The notes: generated by a model from the letters alone, not told the origin. 64,000 bases of DNA from Novosphingobium chloroacetimidivorans (GCF_014204535.1 NZ_JACHLR010000017.1:1-64000); one strand, 5' to 3'. Shown: positions 45,354-54,569, counted from the first letter of the stretch. A program made the numbers and translations.

Positions 45354-46774
45354 TCCGCGAGGGCGAAGTCCGGGGTCATGGCCGCTGCGACGTGCGCATC
45401 GCGCGCGGCAGGATCGCCGCCATCGGCCGCCTCGCCCCGGAAGGCCGCGAGCCCGTTATCGACGCCAGCGGTGGCGCCCTGCTGCCCGGATTGCACGACC
45501 ACCACCTCCACCTGGCCGCGCTCGCCGCCCGCGACGCCTCGATCGCCTGCGGGCCGCCCGAGGTGCGTGACGCGAGCGGCCTTGCAGGGGCCTTGCAGTC
45601 CGCGCCGGGTGAAGGCTGGATCCGCGGCATCGGTTATCACGAGAGTGTCCTTGGGCACCTTGCCGACGCGCTGGAATTGGACAGCTTCGTCGCGGCAAGG
45701 CCATTGCGCATCCAGCATCGCTCGGGCCGCATGTGGCTGCTGAACAGCCTAGCGCTAGAGCAACTGCTTGCCGTCGCCGAAGCGCCACCCGGTCTGGAGC
45801 GCGCGGGCGGCGGCTACACCGGGCGTCTGTTCGATGCCGACTCCTGGCTGCAGACAGCTCTGGCCAGCGCACCGCCGGCGCTGGACCGTGTCAGCACGCA
45901 GCTGGCACGCTACGGAGTCACCGGCGTGACCGAGATCTCGCCGCGCAACGATCCGATGATGGCCGCACATTTCGCATTCGAGCGTGGGCGGGGCAGCTTG
46001 CGCCAGCGCTGTCTCCTGGCGGGTGCGCTGTCGCTGGCGGATGCGCCGCCTGACGGGTGGTCGATGGGCCCGGCCAAGCTGCACTTGCACGAAGCGGCAA
46101 TGCCCGATTTCGACGCTGCCGTCGCCTTCGTGCGCGATGCGCACCGGCAGCATCGCCCGGTGGCGGTGCACTGCGTCAGCGAGGTCGAACTGGTCTTCGC
46201 GCTCGCCGCGATCGACGAGGCGCGCCCCCTGCCGGGGGATCGCATCGAGCACGTGTCGGTGGCGACGCTCGGCCTGCTCGATCGCATGGCCGAACTCGGC
46301 CTGCATGCCTGCGTCCAGCCCAGCTTCGTGCATGAGCGCGGCGATCGCTACCTCGCCGATGTCGAGGCACGCCACCAGGCAGACCTCTATCGCCTGCGCG
46401 CTCTGGTGGACCGCGGCATCCCGCTCGCCGGCGGTAGCGACGCGCCCTATGGTAGCGCCGACCCATGGGTCGCGATGCAGGCAGCCGTGTCCCGCCGCAC
46501 GGCGAGCGGTGCGCCCCTCGGCCTGGAGGAAGCGCTCACCCCTGACGAGGCGCTGGCGCTGTTCCTGGCCGATCCGCTCGATTTCACCGGCAGGCGGCGG
46601 CTCGCGGTCGGCGCGCCGGCGGATCTTGTCCTCCTCGATCGCCCGTGGCGCGAGGCGCGGCAACGCCTGACCTCAGCCGATGTCGCCGCCACCTTCATCG
46701 ACGGCGAGCTCGTCCATGATCGCATCGATCAATCCCCAGGCGAGCGCCTGGCGCGCACCGATCCGGCGACCTGA
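45347..46774 (+). CDS. Amidohydrolase (YtcJ-like, metal-dependent TIM barrel)
   Basis: 475 residues. Metal ligands: HDHHLHL after a beta-sandwich start (VIDASGGALLPGL), HCVSEVE, the His in GDRIEHVSVAT and the Asp in GGSDAPYGSADPW. This is the amidohydrolase-3/YtcJ pattern. It should hydrolyse an amide, ring lactam or similar bond in the cytoplasm. The ATG lies inside the last codons of the CoA-transferase gene (seven-base overlap), so the two are coupled. Its last 102 bases are antisense to the end of the crotonase gene on the opposite strand. Confidence 0.85.
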   Translation: MLIREGEVRGHGRCDVRIARGRIAAIGRLAPEGREPVIDASGGALLPGLHDHHLHLAALAARDASIACGPPEVRDASGLAGALQSAPGEGWIRGIGYHESVLGHLADALELDSFVAARPLRIQHRSGRMWLLNSLALEQLLAVAEAPPGLERAGGGYTGRLFDADSWLQTALASAPPALDRVSTQLARYGVTGVTEISPRNDPMMAAHFAFERGRGSLRQRCLLAGALSLADAPPDGWSMGPAKLHLHEAAMPDFDAAVAFVRDAHRQHRPVAVHCVSEVELVFALAAIDEARPLPGDRIEHVSVATLGLLDRMAELGLHACVQPSFVHERGDRYLADVEARHQADLYRLRALVDRGIPLAGGSDAPYGSADPWVAMQAAVSRRTASGAPLGLEEALTPDEALALFLADPLDFTGRRRLAVGAPADLVLLDRPWREARQRLTSADVAATFIDGELVHDRIDQSPGERLARTDPAT

Positions 46775-47650
46775 GAGCATCAGCAAGGCGGCGCGTTGCC
46801 GCCCGATGCGACGCGAGACGGACACGCAACCGCCTGCTCCAGGAATGATCCCCATCGTCAGCTCCGGCAGCTGGAACCACGAGCGTGGCGTGGCGACGAT
46901 CCGCCTGGCGAATGCCGCAAGCTCGAGCCCCGCTCCGACGCATGCACCATCGATGCGTGCCTCGAGTCGATCCGCGCAGGCGATCGCGGCACGGGCGGGA
47001 AGCGTCGTCATGCGGATGGCATGCGCCGTCGCGGGATCGTCGGTCGTACCGAATTCATCGAGATCGGCGCCGACACTGAACGCCTTGCCGTGCGCCTCCA
47101 GCACCACTTTGCGCAGGCCGGGATCGATCGCCGCGAGTGTAAGCGCCTCGCGCAAGCCATCGCGCATCGGCCGGTCGATCGCATTGGCGGCGTGCGCACG
47201 ATCCATCGTGATCACAAGGCTGTCGTCCTGGCGTGAAAGCCCGACTCGTCCCGCAGCCGAACCCGGCCCGGCGATGCGGGCATTCTTCCATCGGGCATGA
47301 CCCGCGCTTCCCTGCAGCATGGCATAAGCCATCGATTCGACGTTCAGGGCATCCATGGCGCTCATCCGTTCGGACACGCGCAGCACTTGCACCAGCGCTG
47401 TCGCGGCGTGTGGCTGCGCGAGGATCGCTTGAGCCAGCACGGGCAAATCCGCCCCGATTTCCAGCAGCACGTCGACCTGGTCGGCAAGTGGATGCCGGGA
47501 TGGCCCCACACCTATCAACGGGCATGCCGGGAGATGGAGGTCGGACGCGGCGGTCGCTTCATCCAGCGCCAGCACCGCCAACGGCTGCATCCATGGCTCC
47601 TCCAGCAGCGACAAATGCGCAGGCGTAATCGTCAGCTGCTCCAGATCCAT
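46673..47650 (-). CDS. Enoyl-CoA hydratase/isomerase with N-terminal extension
   Basis: About 325 residues, some 70 longer than a standard crotonase because of a 125-residue N-terminal region (LTITPAHLSLLEEPW..., Ala/Leu-rich) I cannot assign. The crotonase part has FSVGADLDEFG, CVGAGLELAAFA and LPELTMGIIPGAGG, so both catalytic glutamates and the oxyanion hole are present and hydratase activity is plausible. ATG 47650 (MDLEQLTI) is preferred over 47689. It converges on the amidohydrolase with a 102-base overlap and diverges from the IclR gene. Confidence 0.82.
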   Translation of the reverse strand: MDLEQLTITPAHLSLLEEPWMQPLAVLALDEATAASDLHLPACPLIGVGPSRHPLADQVDVLLEIGADLPVLAQAILAQPHAATALVQVLRVSERMSAMDALNVESMAYAMLQGSAGHARWKNARIAGPGSAAGRVGLSRQDDSLVITMDRAHAANAIDRPMRDGLREALTLAAIDPGLRKVVLEAHGKAFSVGADLDEFGTTDDPATAHAIRMTTLPARAAIACADRLEARIDGACVGAGLELAAFARRIVATPRSWFQLPELTMGIIPGAGGCVSVSRRIGRQRAALLMLSGRRIGARQALAWGLIDAIMDELAVDEGGGDIG

Positions 47651-47790
47651 GCCGCCAACCTTGGCGCCTGGCACACGCTTGTCACGCAAATTTGCGAATC
47701 ACCGAAGTCTCGCCACACCGCACGCCGGCAACGGTTCCGCCGTCCTAGTGCCTCTTGCCCATGATCCCCTCTTGAGCATCGCGCGAGTCA

Positions 47791-47808
47791 AAGCTAAGCA
47801 AGCTAAGG
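47791..47808. promoter_or_regulatory. Tandem 9-mers in divergent promoter region
   Basis: AAGCTAAGC and AAGCTAAGG lie head to tail, followed by an A-run, within the 256-base gap between the divergent crotonase and IclR genes. Tandem half-sites in an AT-rich divergent region suit a regulator-binding site, perhaps IclR itself. No footprint-like symmetry proves this. Confidence 0.3.
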
Positions 47809-47906
47809 AAAAAACGAAAGGCCCTCGGTTCTCTGTTGACGCGAGATGCCAAGCGAGTGATGCTGGCAATTGACGTCACGGCGATGGCGGGTTGGAGGAG
47901 ATGTGT

Positions 47907-48710
47907 ATGCCTATGACGATGGCAGGCTCTAACAAGGCGAAGATCGCCCGGCGCGTGATCGAAGTGCTCGAATTCTTCGATGACAGCCACCGTGAAGCGA
48001 CGGTGATGGACATCGTTCGGCGCTACAATCGCCCGCAGTCCAGCACGTCCGAGCTCCTGTCGAGCCTCGTGGAACTCGGGCTGCTGCACAAGGATCCATA
48101 TACGCGGTCCTACCGCCTCACCCCGCGTGCTGCGCTGCTCGGCAATGCGGGCCAGTCCGGCGTGGTCCGGGATGGACGCCTTATACGGTTGATGGATCGT
48201 CTGAGCGCCCAGACTGGCCTTACGGTCACGCTGATGGGGATGGTCGGGCTGGATTCGCAAGTCATCGTGTGGCGCCATGGCGCCCGCGCGCCAGCCTGCA
48301 CGCGCGATCTTCATGGCGGCCGCAAGGAACCGCTGGCACGCAACAGCGCCGGGCAGCTGATGCTTTCAACCGTGTCCCCGTCGCGTTGCGAAGGCATGGT
48401 GCGCCGCCTCAACGCAGAGGCGGACGCTGCGCACAAGTTCTCGGCGGCCGAGATGCTGGCGCGCATCGAGACGCTGCGTGAGCGGCGCTATGTCTTCGGG
48501 CCGGTCGGCTTCGGATCGGAGGCGGAATCGCTCTGCGCGTTGATCCCGCGTCAGCTGGAGGATCACCCGCTCGTCATCTCGCTGGTCTATGGACGCGAGG
48601 ACAAGGTGAACACCGACGGCTTGCTGCAGTGCGTCAGCGAAGCCATGCGCGCCTGCCTGCCCGACCCGGACACCGACAACGTCGAGACGTTCCAGAAAAG
48701 CGCGGCCTGA
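47907..48710 (+). CDS. IclR-family transcriptional regulator
   Basis: About 267 residues. N-terminal winged helix (RRVIEVLEFFDDSHREATVMDIVRRYNRPQSSTSELLSSLVELGLLHKD, read in parts) and a C-terminal IclR ligand-binding GAF-like domain (DRLSAQTGLTVTLMGMVG, SAGQLMLS, ESLCALIPRQLEDHPLVISL). ATG 47907 is chosen because GGAGGAG ends six bases before it; four other in-frame starts are nearby. It diverges from the crotonase gene. IclR proteins respond to small organic acids or aromatic metabolites, so it probably controls this catabolic region. Confidence 0.88.
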   Translation: MPMTMAGSNKAKIARRVIEVLEFFDDSHREATVMDIVRRYNRPQSSTSELLSSLVELGLLHKDPYTRSYRLTPRAALLGNAGQSGVVRDGRLIRLMDRLSAQTGLTVTLMGMVGLDSQVIVWRHGARAPACTRDLHGGRKEPLARNSAGQLMLSTVSPSRCEGMVRRLNAEADAAHKFSAAEMLARIETLRERRYVFGPVGFGSEAESLCALIPRQLEDHPLVISLVYGREDKVNTDGLLQCVSEAMRACLPDPDTDNVETFQKSAA

Positions 48711-48736
48711 CGATCCTTGCCCAAGCGATCGTACCC

Positions 48737-48900
48737 TACCCCTCTCCCCTTCAGGGGAGAGGATAGCGCAGCTTGCTCCGTCAGGAGCTAGCGAAGCTTG
48801 GAGAGGGGTTCGGCGCACGATAGCGCACATCCCCCTCTCCAACTGCGACTAACCAGCAAGCTGGCAAGCCTCGTATCCTCTCCCCACACAGGGAGAGGTA
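48737..48900. repeat. Palindromic element with TACCCCTCTCCCC ends
   Basis: About 164 bp between inverted ends TACCCCTCTCCCC and GGGAGAGGTA, with an inner stem-loop AGCTTGCTCC-GTCA-GGAG...AGCTT near 48770-48800 and a second CCCCTCTCC arm near 48831. It sits between convergent genes. Different sequence from family A-E but a similar plan: a hairpin at each end and more hairpins inside. Confidence 0.75.
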
Positions 48901-48928
48901 CCCCCCCTTCCCCGCACAGGTTCGTTAC

Positions 48929-50269
48929 TCAAGCGTCGGCCGTGCTCATGCGCGACATGCGGTCACCGTCTTCGTGGCGCATGAACATCTTCATGATGTC
49001 GCCCGAAGTCACCGGGCGCACGTCCCCTTCCTCGAGCGGCCGCTCGCCGAGCGAGGACTTGGGGGTGATGTCCACCTTCGCCGCCGCAGCCTTGGCGCGC
49101 AGTGCGCCGACCGTCAGGTCCTCACGCGCATAGTGCTGGAATGGATCGAAGCGGAACCAGCGCATCGCGTTGCCATGCGTGATCTTGTCGATCTGCGCCT
49201 CGGTCAGGTGGTTGATCGTCGGCCACAGACGCTCGGGCACTTCGGGCCACAGCGTGTCGGAGTGCGGATAGTCGCACTCGTAGGCGATGTTGTCCTCGCC
49301 GATGAACCGGATGTTCTGCAGCCCGAACGCGTCATCGATGAAGCAGTTCAGGAAGTGGCGGCGGAACATCTCGCTCGGCTTCTTGTCCTGGAAGCGCGAG
49401 TTGGTCCAATACTTGTGGCGCGAGTTCGAGAAGTCCGCGCGCTCGGTGAAATAGGGCACCCAGCCGATCGAGCCCTCGGACAGCGCGATGCGCATGTCGG
49501 GGTAGGTGTTGAGCGCATCCAGTTGCAGCCAGTCCGAAGCGGCATAGGCAATTGTCATCGGCATGGTCGAGATCCACGCCTCGATCGGCGTCTCCATCGA
49601 GGCATGCGGCGCCGGATTGCCGCCGCCGATGTGGAGGCAGATCGTCATGTCGAGGTCGTTGATCGCCTTGTAGAACGGATCCCAGTATTCGTTGTGGATG
49701 CTGGGAAGGCCCTGGCAGGTCGGGTTCTCGCTGATCGAGACGGTGTGGCAGCCCTTGTCGGTCACCCGCTTCAACTCGGCGATCGTTGCATCCATGTCCC
49801 AGGTCGGCAGGATGGCGCAGGGGATGAAGCGGCCCGGATAGGCGCCGCACCACTCGTCGATGTGCCAGTCGTTGTAGGCGGCGATGTGGGTGACGGCCAG
49901 CTTCTTGTCCGGCACGCGGTGCAGGCGGCCACCGGCAAAATCGAATACCGAGCCGAAGTTGAGCGAGGCGGCGATGCCGTTGACGTCCATGTCCTTCACC
50001 CGCTCGTGCACGTCGTAGACACCCTCGCGCAGCTGGTCGAGCGAGGTCGGCTCCATGCCGTACTCCTCGAACGGACGGCCGACGACCGCGTTCAGCGCAA
50101 CCGATGCGAAGGTCTGCCCCTGGTAATGCCAGACGTCCTTGCCGTTATCGTCCTTGAGCAGCTTGGGCGCGGTCTCCAGCGCTTCGCCGGACAAGTGGTT
50201 CTTGAACATGTCAGGCGGCTCACTGATGTGATCGTCGACCGAGATGATCACCATGTCGTTCATTTCCAT
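48929..50269 (-). CDS. Amidohydrolase-2 family metal-dependent hydrolase/decarboxylase
   Basis: 446 residues. TIM-barrel amidohydrolase with SVDDHISEPPDMF at the start, CLHIGGG (His ligand) in the middle and ECDYPHSDTLWP near the end (the metal-binding Asp block of amidohydrolase-2 proteins, which include ring-carboxylate decarboxylases and ring-opening hydrolases). I cannot tell hydrolase from decarboxylase. The ATG at 50269 follows GGGAGAG with good spacing. It lies 31 bases downstream of the DUF2889 gene on the same strand, so the two likely share a transcript. Confidence 0.85.
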   Translation of the reverse strand: MEMNDMVIISVDDHISEPPDMFKNHLSGEALETAPKLLKDDNGKDVWHYQGQTFASVALNAVVGRPFEEYGMEPTSLDQLREGVYDVHERVKDMDVNGIAASLNFGSVFDFAGGRLHRVPDKKLAVTHIAAYNDWHIDEWCGAYPGRFIPCAILPTWDMDATIAELKRVTDKGCHTVSISENPTCQGLPSIHNEYWDPFYKAINDLDMTICLHIGGGNPAPHASMETPIEAWISTMPMTIAYAASDWLQLDALNTYPDMRIALSEGSIGWVPYFTERADFSNSRHKYWTNSRFQDKKPSEMFRRHFLNCFIDDAFGLQNIRFIGEDNIAYECDYPHSDTLWPEVPERLWPTINHLTEAQIDKITHGNAMRWFRFDPFQHYAREDLTVGALRAKAAAAKVDITPKSSLGERPLEEGDVRPVTSGDIMKMFMRHEDGDRMSRMSTADA

Positions 50270-50300
50270 TGTCGCTCTCCCGTTCGTGTCTTTTGGTGCT

Positions 50301-51113
50301 TCAATCGACTGCCGCGAGCCCGAGCTCGCGGCTGAAAGTCTGTCCTGGTGTCAGTCCGTCGGCGCTGAAATCGATCACGCGACCCACCCGCTCTGCCAGC
50401 GCTGCGCGCTCGGGCTGAAAGGTATAGCAGTTGGGCGGAATGCGAGTGGCATCGCTTTGGTGCGCCAAGGGAATGGTTCGCCCGTGCGCCACGATCCCAC
50501 CCCACTGCAGCAGCCGTGCCGCTTCCATGCGCTCGGCTGGCATCCCGGCAATCGCTTCGCGCAGGTTGTATAGCGTGCGTCCGGCCAACTCGGGCGGAGC
50601 AGCGAGCACTCCGTCCTGCTCGGTCCAGTGCAGCAACGGCGAGCCATCGCGCTGGAGGGTCAGCTCGCGCCGGCCGTCCACGGGATCGCTCACCGCAATG
50701 TCATAGAGCGTCGGCGCATCGTCGTGGGCGTGTGTGGCGGCCAGGACGGCAAGGTCGTGCAAGTGCGTGCAATTCGCCTTTCGCGCCAGTCTGGGACCGA
50801 CCTGGGCCAGCGGCAAGCCCGTGAACGTCTCGATCAGGACCCGGGCGGCGCCGGGGCAAGTGGACCACGGCATCCGATCGAGCAGCGGCTCCACTGCCGT
50901 GACAGATCCGCCGTGGTGGCGCAGTCGGACCGCCATCGCGTGGATGTCGTCCTCCAGCAAGGCGAGCACGGCGCCGGGCGCAGGCACGATCCGGATGCGC
51001 CGGCGATAGCCAGGCGCCACGGTGGCGAGGTCATGCTTCAGTTCGTCCAGGCTCTCCAATCGCGCCACGTTCTCTCCCGGATCGGCTGCGAGATCGCACA
51101 GTATCACCCCCAT
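50301..51113 (-). CDS. DUF2889-like protein
   Basis: 270 residues. Features fitting the DUF2889 family: ARKANCTHLHDLAVLAATHAH in the middle and a beta-rich domain before it (YRRRIRIVPAPGAVLALLEDDIHAM). The C-terminal part (about 145-270) has LQRDGSPLLHW and NCYTFQPERAAL. No signal peptide or membrane helix. The family is uncharacterised but recurs near CoA-dependent catabolic genes. It precedes the amidohydrolase on the same strand and diverges from the fused acyl-CoA dehydrogenase. The start is uncertain; no ribosome site close to the ATG. Confidence 0.65.
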   Translation of the reverse strand: MGVILCDLAADPGENVARLESLDELKHDLATVAPGYRRRIRIVPAPGAVLALLEDDIHAMAVRLRHHGGSVTAVEPLLDRMPWSTCPGAARVLIETFTGLPLAQVGPRLARKANCTHLHDLAVLAATHAHDDAPTLYDIAVSDPVDGRRELTLQRDGSPLLHWTEQDGVLAAPPELAGRTLYNLREAIAGMPAERMEAARLLQWGGIVAHGRTIPLAHQSDATRIPPNCYTFQPERAALAERVGRVIDFSADGLTPGQTFSRELGLAAVD

Positions 51114-51266
51114 GATGGCGCACCAATCGTCCTCGCTCAGGATCGCACCCGCGATGGCCCCATATGGGAAGTTGAACCGCCCTGCGGGATATGATCAGGA
51201 TCGCCGCCAAGGCGGTTGCGTCTGCAATCGCGGCAACGACAACATAACTCCTGGAACGGCACACTC

Positions 51267-53456
51267 ATGAATTTCGATCTCACCGAAGAGCAGACCATGG
51301 TGCGCGACACCTTCGCGCGCTTTCTGGACGAGAACTCGACGTCCGCGCGCGTGCGCAAGGCGATGGAAACCAGCGGCTTCGACGCGGAGCTGTGGACCGG
51401 TCTGGCCGAGCTGGGCGCCTTCGCCATCCGCGTGCCGGAGGAAGCCGGCGGCATGGGCCTTGGCGTGTTCGATGCCGTCGTGGTGATGGAAGAGGCCGGC
51501 CGCACGCTCGCCTCCGGTCCGCTCGCCGAAGCTCTGGTGGCCGCGCGCCTGCTCGGCCAGCTGGGTGGTGCAGAAGAGCTGCTGGAAAGTGCGATCGGCG
51601 GTGAAAGCGTCGTCACCATCGCCTTCCACGACTTGGCCGAGCGGCCCAAGCAGTGGGTCGCGGGTGGCACGCATGCCAACGCCGTCGTGGCGCGGCGCGG
51701 CGACGACATCGTGGTGGTGACCGTTCCCGAAGGCGCCGCCAAGGCCGAAGAAACCCTCGCCACTACGCCCATCGCCGAGATCGACCTGGCGGCGCTGGAT
51801 GCGCAAGTCCTCGGTTCCGGCGAAGGCGCGCTGGCGACGTTCGCTGCGGGGCTCGACGAGTGGAAGCTGCTCATGGCCGCGGCGCTCTCCGGCCTTGGTC
51901 GCCAGGCGCTGCAGCTGGGCGCAGCCTACGCCTGCGAGCGCAAGGCCTTCGGCCAGCTCATCGGCACCTTCCAGGGCGTGTCGCACCCCCTTGCCGATCG
52001 TCTGTGCGAGGTTGACGGCGGCAAGCTGATGGTCTGGCGCACGATCCGCGACATTGCCGACGGTCACAAGGATGCCGCCGGCAATGTCTCGCTGGTCCTG
52101 TGGCACTCCGGGACCGCGGCAGCAGCTGCGGTCAGCCAGGCGCTGCAGACCTTCGGCGGCTATGGCCTTACCACCGAGTACGACATCCACCTCTACAACT
52201 TGCGCGCCAATGCCTGGGCACTGGTGCGCGGCGACTTGCAGGATCTGCTCGCCGAAGCCGGCCGCCGCTTCTACGGCGAAGAGGCCGCGCACCTGCCCGA
52301 AGTGGGCGACCTGCCGATCGAGTTCGACATCGGCGAAGAGGCCCGCTCCGTGGGGGCCGAGGTCGACGCCTTTTTCGAAACCCAGATCACCGACGAGGAG
52401 CGCAAGCAGTTCCACTACAGCTGGGAAGGTTGGGTGCCCTCGGTCCACAAGAAACTGGCCGAGGCCAACCTGCTGTTCCTGGGCAACCCGGACATGGGCG
52501 GCCGCGCGCTCGGCCCCTATGCCAAGAAATACGCCCGCGAGTGCTTCAACAAGCACGGCTACGCCAACCCCGGCGCCGGCGTGACCGAGATGGTGGGCTA
52601 CATGATGGTCCACTACGGCACCGACGAGCTGAAGGCCCAGGTTCTCGACCGCCTCAAGCGCGGCGAGTGCATCACCTCGCTCGGCTACTCGGAGCCCAGC
52701 TGCGGCTCGGACGTGTTCGCCGCGCAGACTCGCGCCACTCAGGCCGAGGACGGCAGCTGGCGCATCAACGGCACCAAGATGTGGACCAGCGGCGCCAACT
52801 TGTCCGAATACGTGCTGATGCTCACCCGCACCAACCCCGACGTGCCCAAGCACAAGGGGCTGACGATGTTCATCGTTCCGCTCAAGGCCGAAGGCGTCGA
52901 GGTACAGCCGATCTACACCTTCCAGGACGAGCGCACCAACGTCACCTTCTACGACAACGTCGAAGTGCCCGATACGTGGCGCCTCGGGCCCGTCGATGGC
53001 GGCACCAAGGTCATGGCGGCCGCGCTCGAGCTGGAGCATGGCGGCGGCTTCTCCAAGACGATCGAGGAAACGCTGGAGGCCTGTGAAGAAGTGCTGCGCG
53101 AAGCCGGTCGCCTGTCCGAGCCGTCGGTCCAGCAGCGCCTCGCCCGCATCCGGGCGCACATCATCACCGCCGAGATGATCGAGTTCAGGGCGATGTGGGC
53201 CAGCGTCGAAAAGAAGCCGAACATGGCATACGGTCCGATGGCGAAGATGTACTCGTCCGAGGTCTTCCTGGTCGATGCGCGCGAGATGCTGCAGCTGACC
53301 GCGCCCGCTTCGCTGTCGAAGCGCGAAGGGCCGTTGCAGCTCATCAACCAGAGCTACCGCCACGCGCACGGCACGCGCATCTACGGCGGCACCAGCGAAG
53401 TGCACCGCTCGATGATCGCGGAGCGCGGCCTTGGCATGCCTCGCACGCGCGGTTGA
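51267..53456 (+). CDS. Fused double acyl-CoA dehydrogenase
   Basis: 729 residues, about twice the usual 380-400. Residues 1-350 are one dehydrogenase-like unit (MNFDLTEEQTMVRDTFARF, GLGRQALQLGAAYACERKAFGQLIGTFQGV, LQTFGGYGLTTEYDIHLY). Residues 365-729 are a second (ITSLGYSEPSCGSDVF, INGTKMWTSGANLSEYVL, THRIYGG-type end HGTRIYGGTSEVHRSM). The second unit holds the FAD/substrate loops. The position of the usual catalytic Glu (YEGT) reads YGGT, so the base must lie elsewhere or in the other half. Such pairs are usually separate subunits forming heterotetramers, for instance in steroid side-chain oxidation. A coupled pair in one chain is inferred. The next gene on this strand is an enoyl-CoA hydratase. 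Confidence 0.87.
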   Translation: MNFDLTEEQTMVRDTFARFLDENSTSARVRKAMETSGFDAELWTGLAELGAFAIRVPEEAGGMGLGVFDAVVVMEEAGRTLASGPLAEALVAARLLGQLGGAEELLESAIGGESVVTIAFHDLAERPKQWVAGGTHANAVVARRGDDIVVVTVPEGAAKAEETLATTPIAEIDLAALDAQVLGSGEGALATFAAGLDEWKLLMAAALSGLGRQALQLGAAYACERKAFGQLIGTFQGVSHPLADRLCEVDGGKLMVWRTIRDIADGHKDAAGNVSLVLWHSGTAAAAAVSQALQTFGGYGLTTEYDIHLYNLRANAWALVRGDLQDLLAEAGRRFYGEEAAHLPEVGDLPIEFDIGEEARSVGAEVDAFFETQITDEERKQFHYSWEGWVPSVHKKLAEANLLFLGNPDMGGRALGPYAKKYARECFNKHGYANPGAGVTEMVGYMMVHYGTDELKAQVLDRLKRGECITSLGYSEPSCGSDVFAAQTRATQAEDGSWRINGTKMWTSGANLSEYVLMLTRTNPDVPKHKGLTMFIVPLKAEGVEVQPIYTFQDERTNVTFYDNVEVPDTWRLGPVDGGTKVMAAALELEHGGGFSKTIEETLEACEEVLREAGRLSEPSVQQRLARIRAHIITAEMIEFRAMWASVEKKPNMAYGPMAKMYSSEVFLVDAREMLQLTAPASLSKREGPLQLINQSYRHAHGTRIYGGTSEVHRSMIAERGLGMPRTRG

Positions 53457-53484
53457 GGCATCGACGCTGACCGCGCCAAAGTGC

Positions 53485-53514
53485 TCGTCGTCCCCGCGCA
53501 GGCGGGGATGACGA
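53485..53514. repeat. Short hairpin repeat (TCCCCGC-GCAG-GCGGGGA)
   Basis: Stem TCGTC(G)TCCCCGC / GCGGGGA(T)GACGA around a GCAG loop, in the 100 bases between the dehydrogenase and hydratase genes. A familiar short palindrome of alphaproteobacterial intergenic DNA; it may attenuate read-through but has no T-tract. Confidence 0.6.
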
Positions 53515-53556
53515 ACAAGGCGCGTACGATGCTCCGGGACCCGAAAGGATGACGAC

Positions 53557-54378
53557 ATGACCGAAGAAGCCCCCCACCTGCTGACCGAAGTCATCGACGG
53601 CACGATCCTCGTCGCCACGCTGAACCGGCCGGACAAGCTCAACGCCATTTCGCGCGAGATGATGGACCTGCTGACCGAAGCAGTCCTGACCTTACGCGAT
53701 ACGCCCGAGCTCAAGGTCATGCTGATCCGCTCGACGGGGCGCTACTTCAGCTCGGGCGCAGATCTGCGCGGCGGCAACCAGAACGTGGTTTCGCCGGTCT
53801 ACAACAGCTCATCGGCGCGCGGCATTCGCGAGAACCACCGGCTCAACCTCAACAACATGCAGCAGCTGTGGGACGAGATGGAGCACGTCGAAAAGCCCAT
53901 CGTCGTCGCCCACCAGGCGATGTGCGTCGGCGGCGGGCTGGAGATGAGCCTCTCGTGCGACTTCCGCCTGGCCGCGAAGAGCGCCGGCTACGCCTTCCCC
54001 GAGGGCCTGTTCGGCGTGCTGCCGGCGTCCGGCGGCGTCTCGCGCCTGTCGCGTTTGTGCGGTCCGCACTGGGCCCGCTGGCTGATCATGGCCAACAAGA
54101 AGGCGGACGCCGACATGGCCTTCACCATGGGCCTCGTCCACCAGGTCTTCCCCGACGAGACCTTCGAGGATGAGGTGATGGACTTCTGCCGCCATCTCGC
54201 CAAGCAGAACGGCGAGCAGATGGGCGCGGCGAAAATCGCGATCGAGCTGTGCTCGGAAGTCGGCCGCGAACAGGGCCGGCACGTCGAGCGCATGGCCAAT
54301 TCGGCGCTGATGCTGAACCCTGACTACATCAAGGGCATGGAAGAGTACCTGAAGGGCGTGGGCGGCAAGAAGGGATAG
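53557..54378 (+). CDS. Enoyl-CoA hydratase
   Basis: 273 residues. Crotonase motifs are complete: FSSGADLRGG, CVGGGLEMSLSCDFRLA (first catalytic Glu) and FPEGLFGVLPASGGVSRL (second Glu), supporting hydration of a trans-2-enoyl-CoA. An extended loop (VVSPVYNSSSARGIRENHRLN) follows the oxyanion region, which may shape a larger acyl pocket. AAAGGATG precedes the ATG. It lies 100 bases after the fused dehydrogenase on the same strand, so the two give consecutive beta-oxidation steps. Convergent with the TetR gene. Confidence 0.92.
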   Translation: MTEEAPHLLTEVIDGTILVATLNRPDKLNAISREMMDLLTEAVLTLRDTPELKVMLIRSTGRYFSSGADLRGGNQNVVSPVYNSSSARGIRENHRLNLNNMQQLWDEMEHVEKPIVVAHQAMCVGGGLEMSLSCDFRLAAKSAGYAFPEGLFGVLPASGGVSRLSRLCGPHWARWLIMANKKADADMAFTMGLVHQVFPDETFEDEVMDFCRHLAKQNGEQMGAAKIAIELCSEVGREQGRHVERMANSALMLNPDYIKGMEEYLKGVGGKKG

Positions 54379-54569
54379 ACCTCAAGGCGCGATCCACTCG
54401 CGTGGATGCGGCACCAACGGCGCTGCGTTGGTCGCAGCCGAAACCGGCGGCGTTCTGCTTGGTGGGGCCATATCTGCCAGCGTCTTCCCGGGCTTGACCC
54501 GGGCCCGGTTTCAACAGTGACGAACCTTTCCTTCTGGGTCCGGCCCAGGACAACGCTCGATGCGATGCT

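Noticed and set aside
51195..53720. 841-codon minus-strand reading frame opposite the fused acyl-CoA dehydrogenase
   Set aside because: Antisense shadow; composition is His/Gln/Arg-rich and it matches no family.
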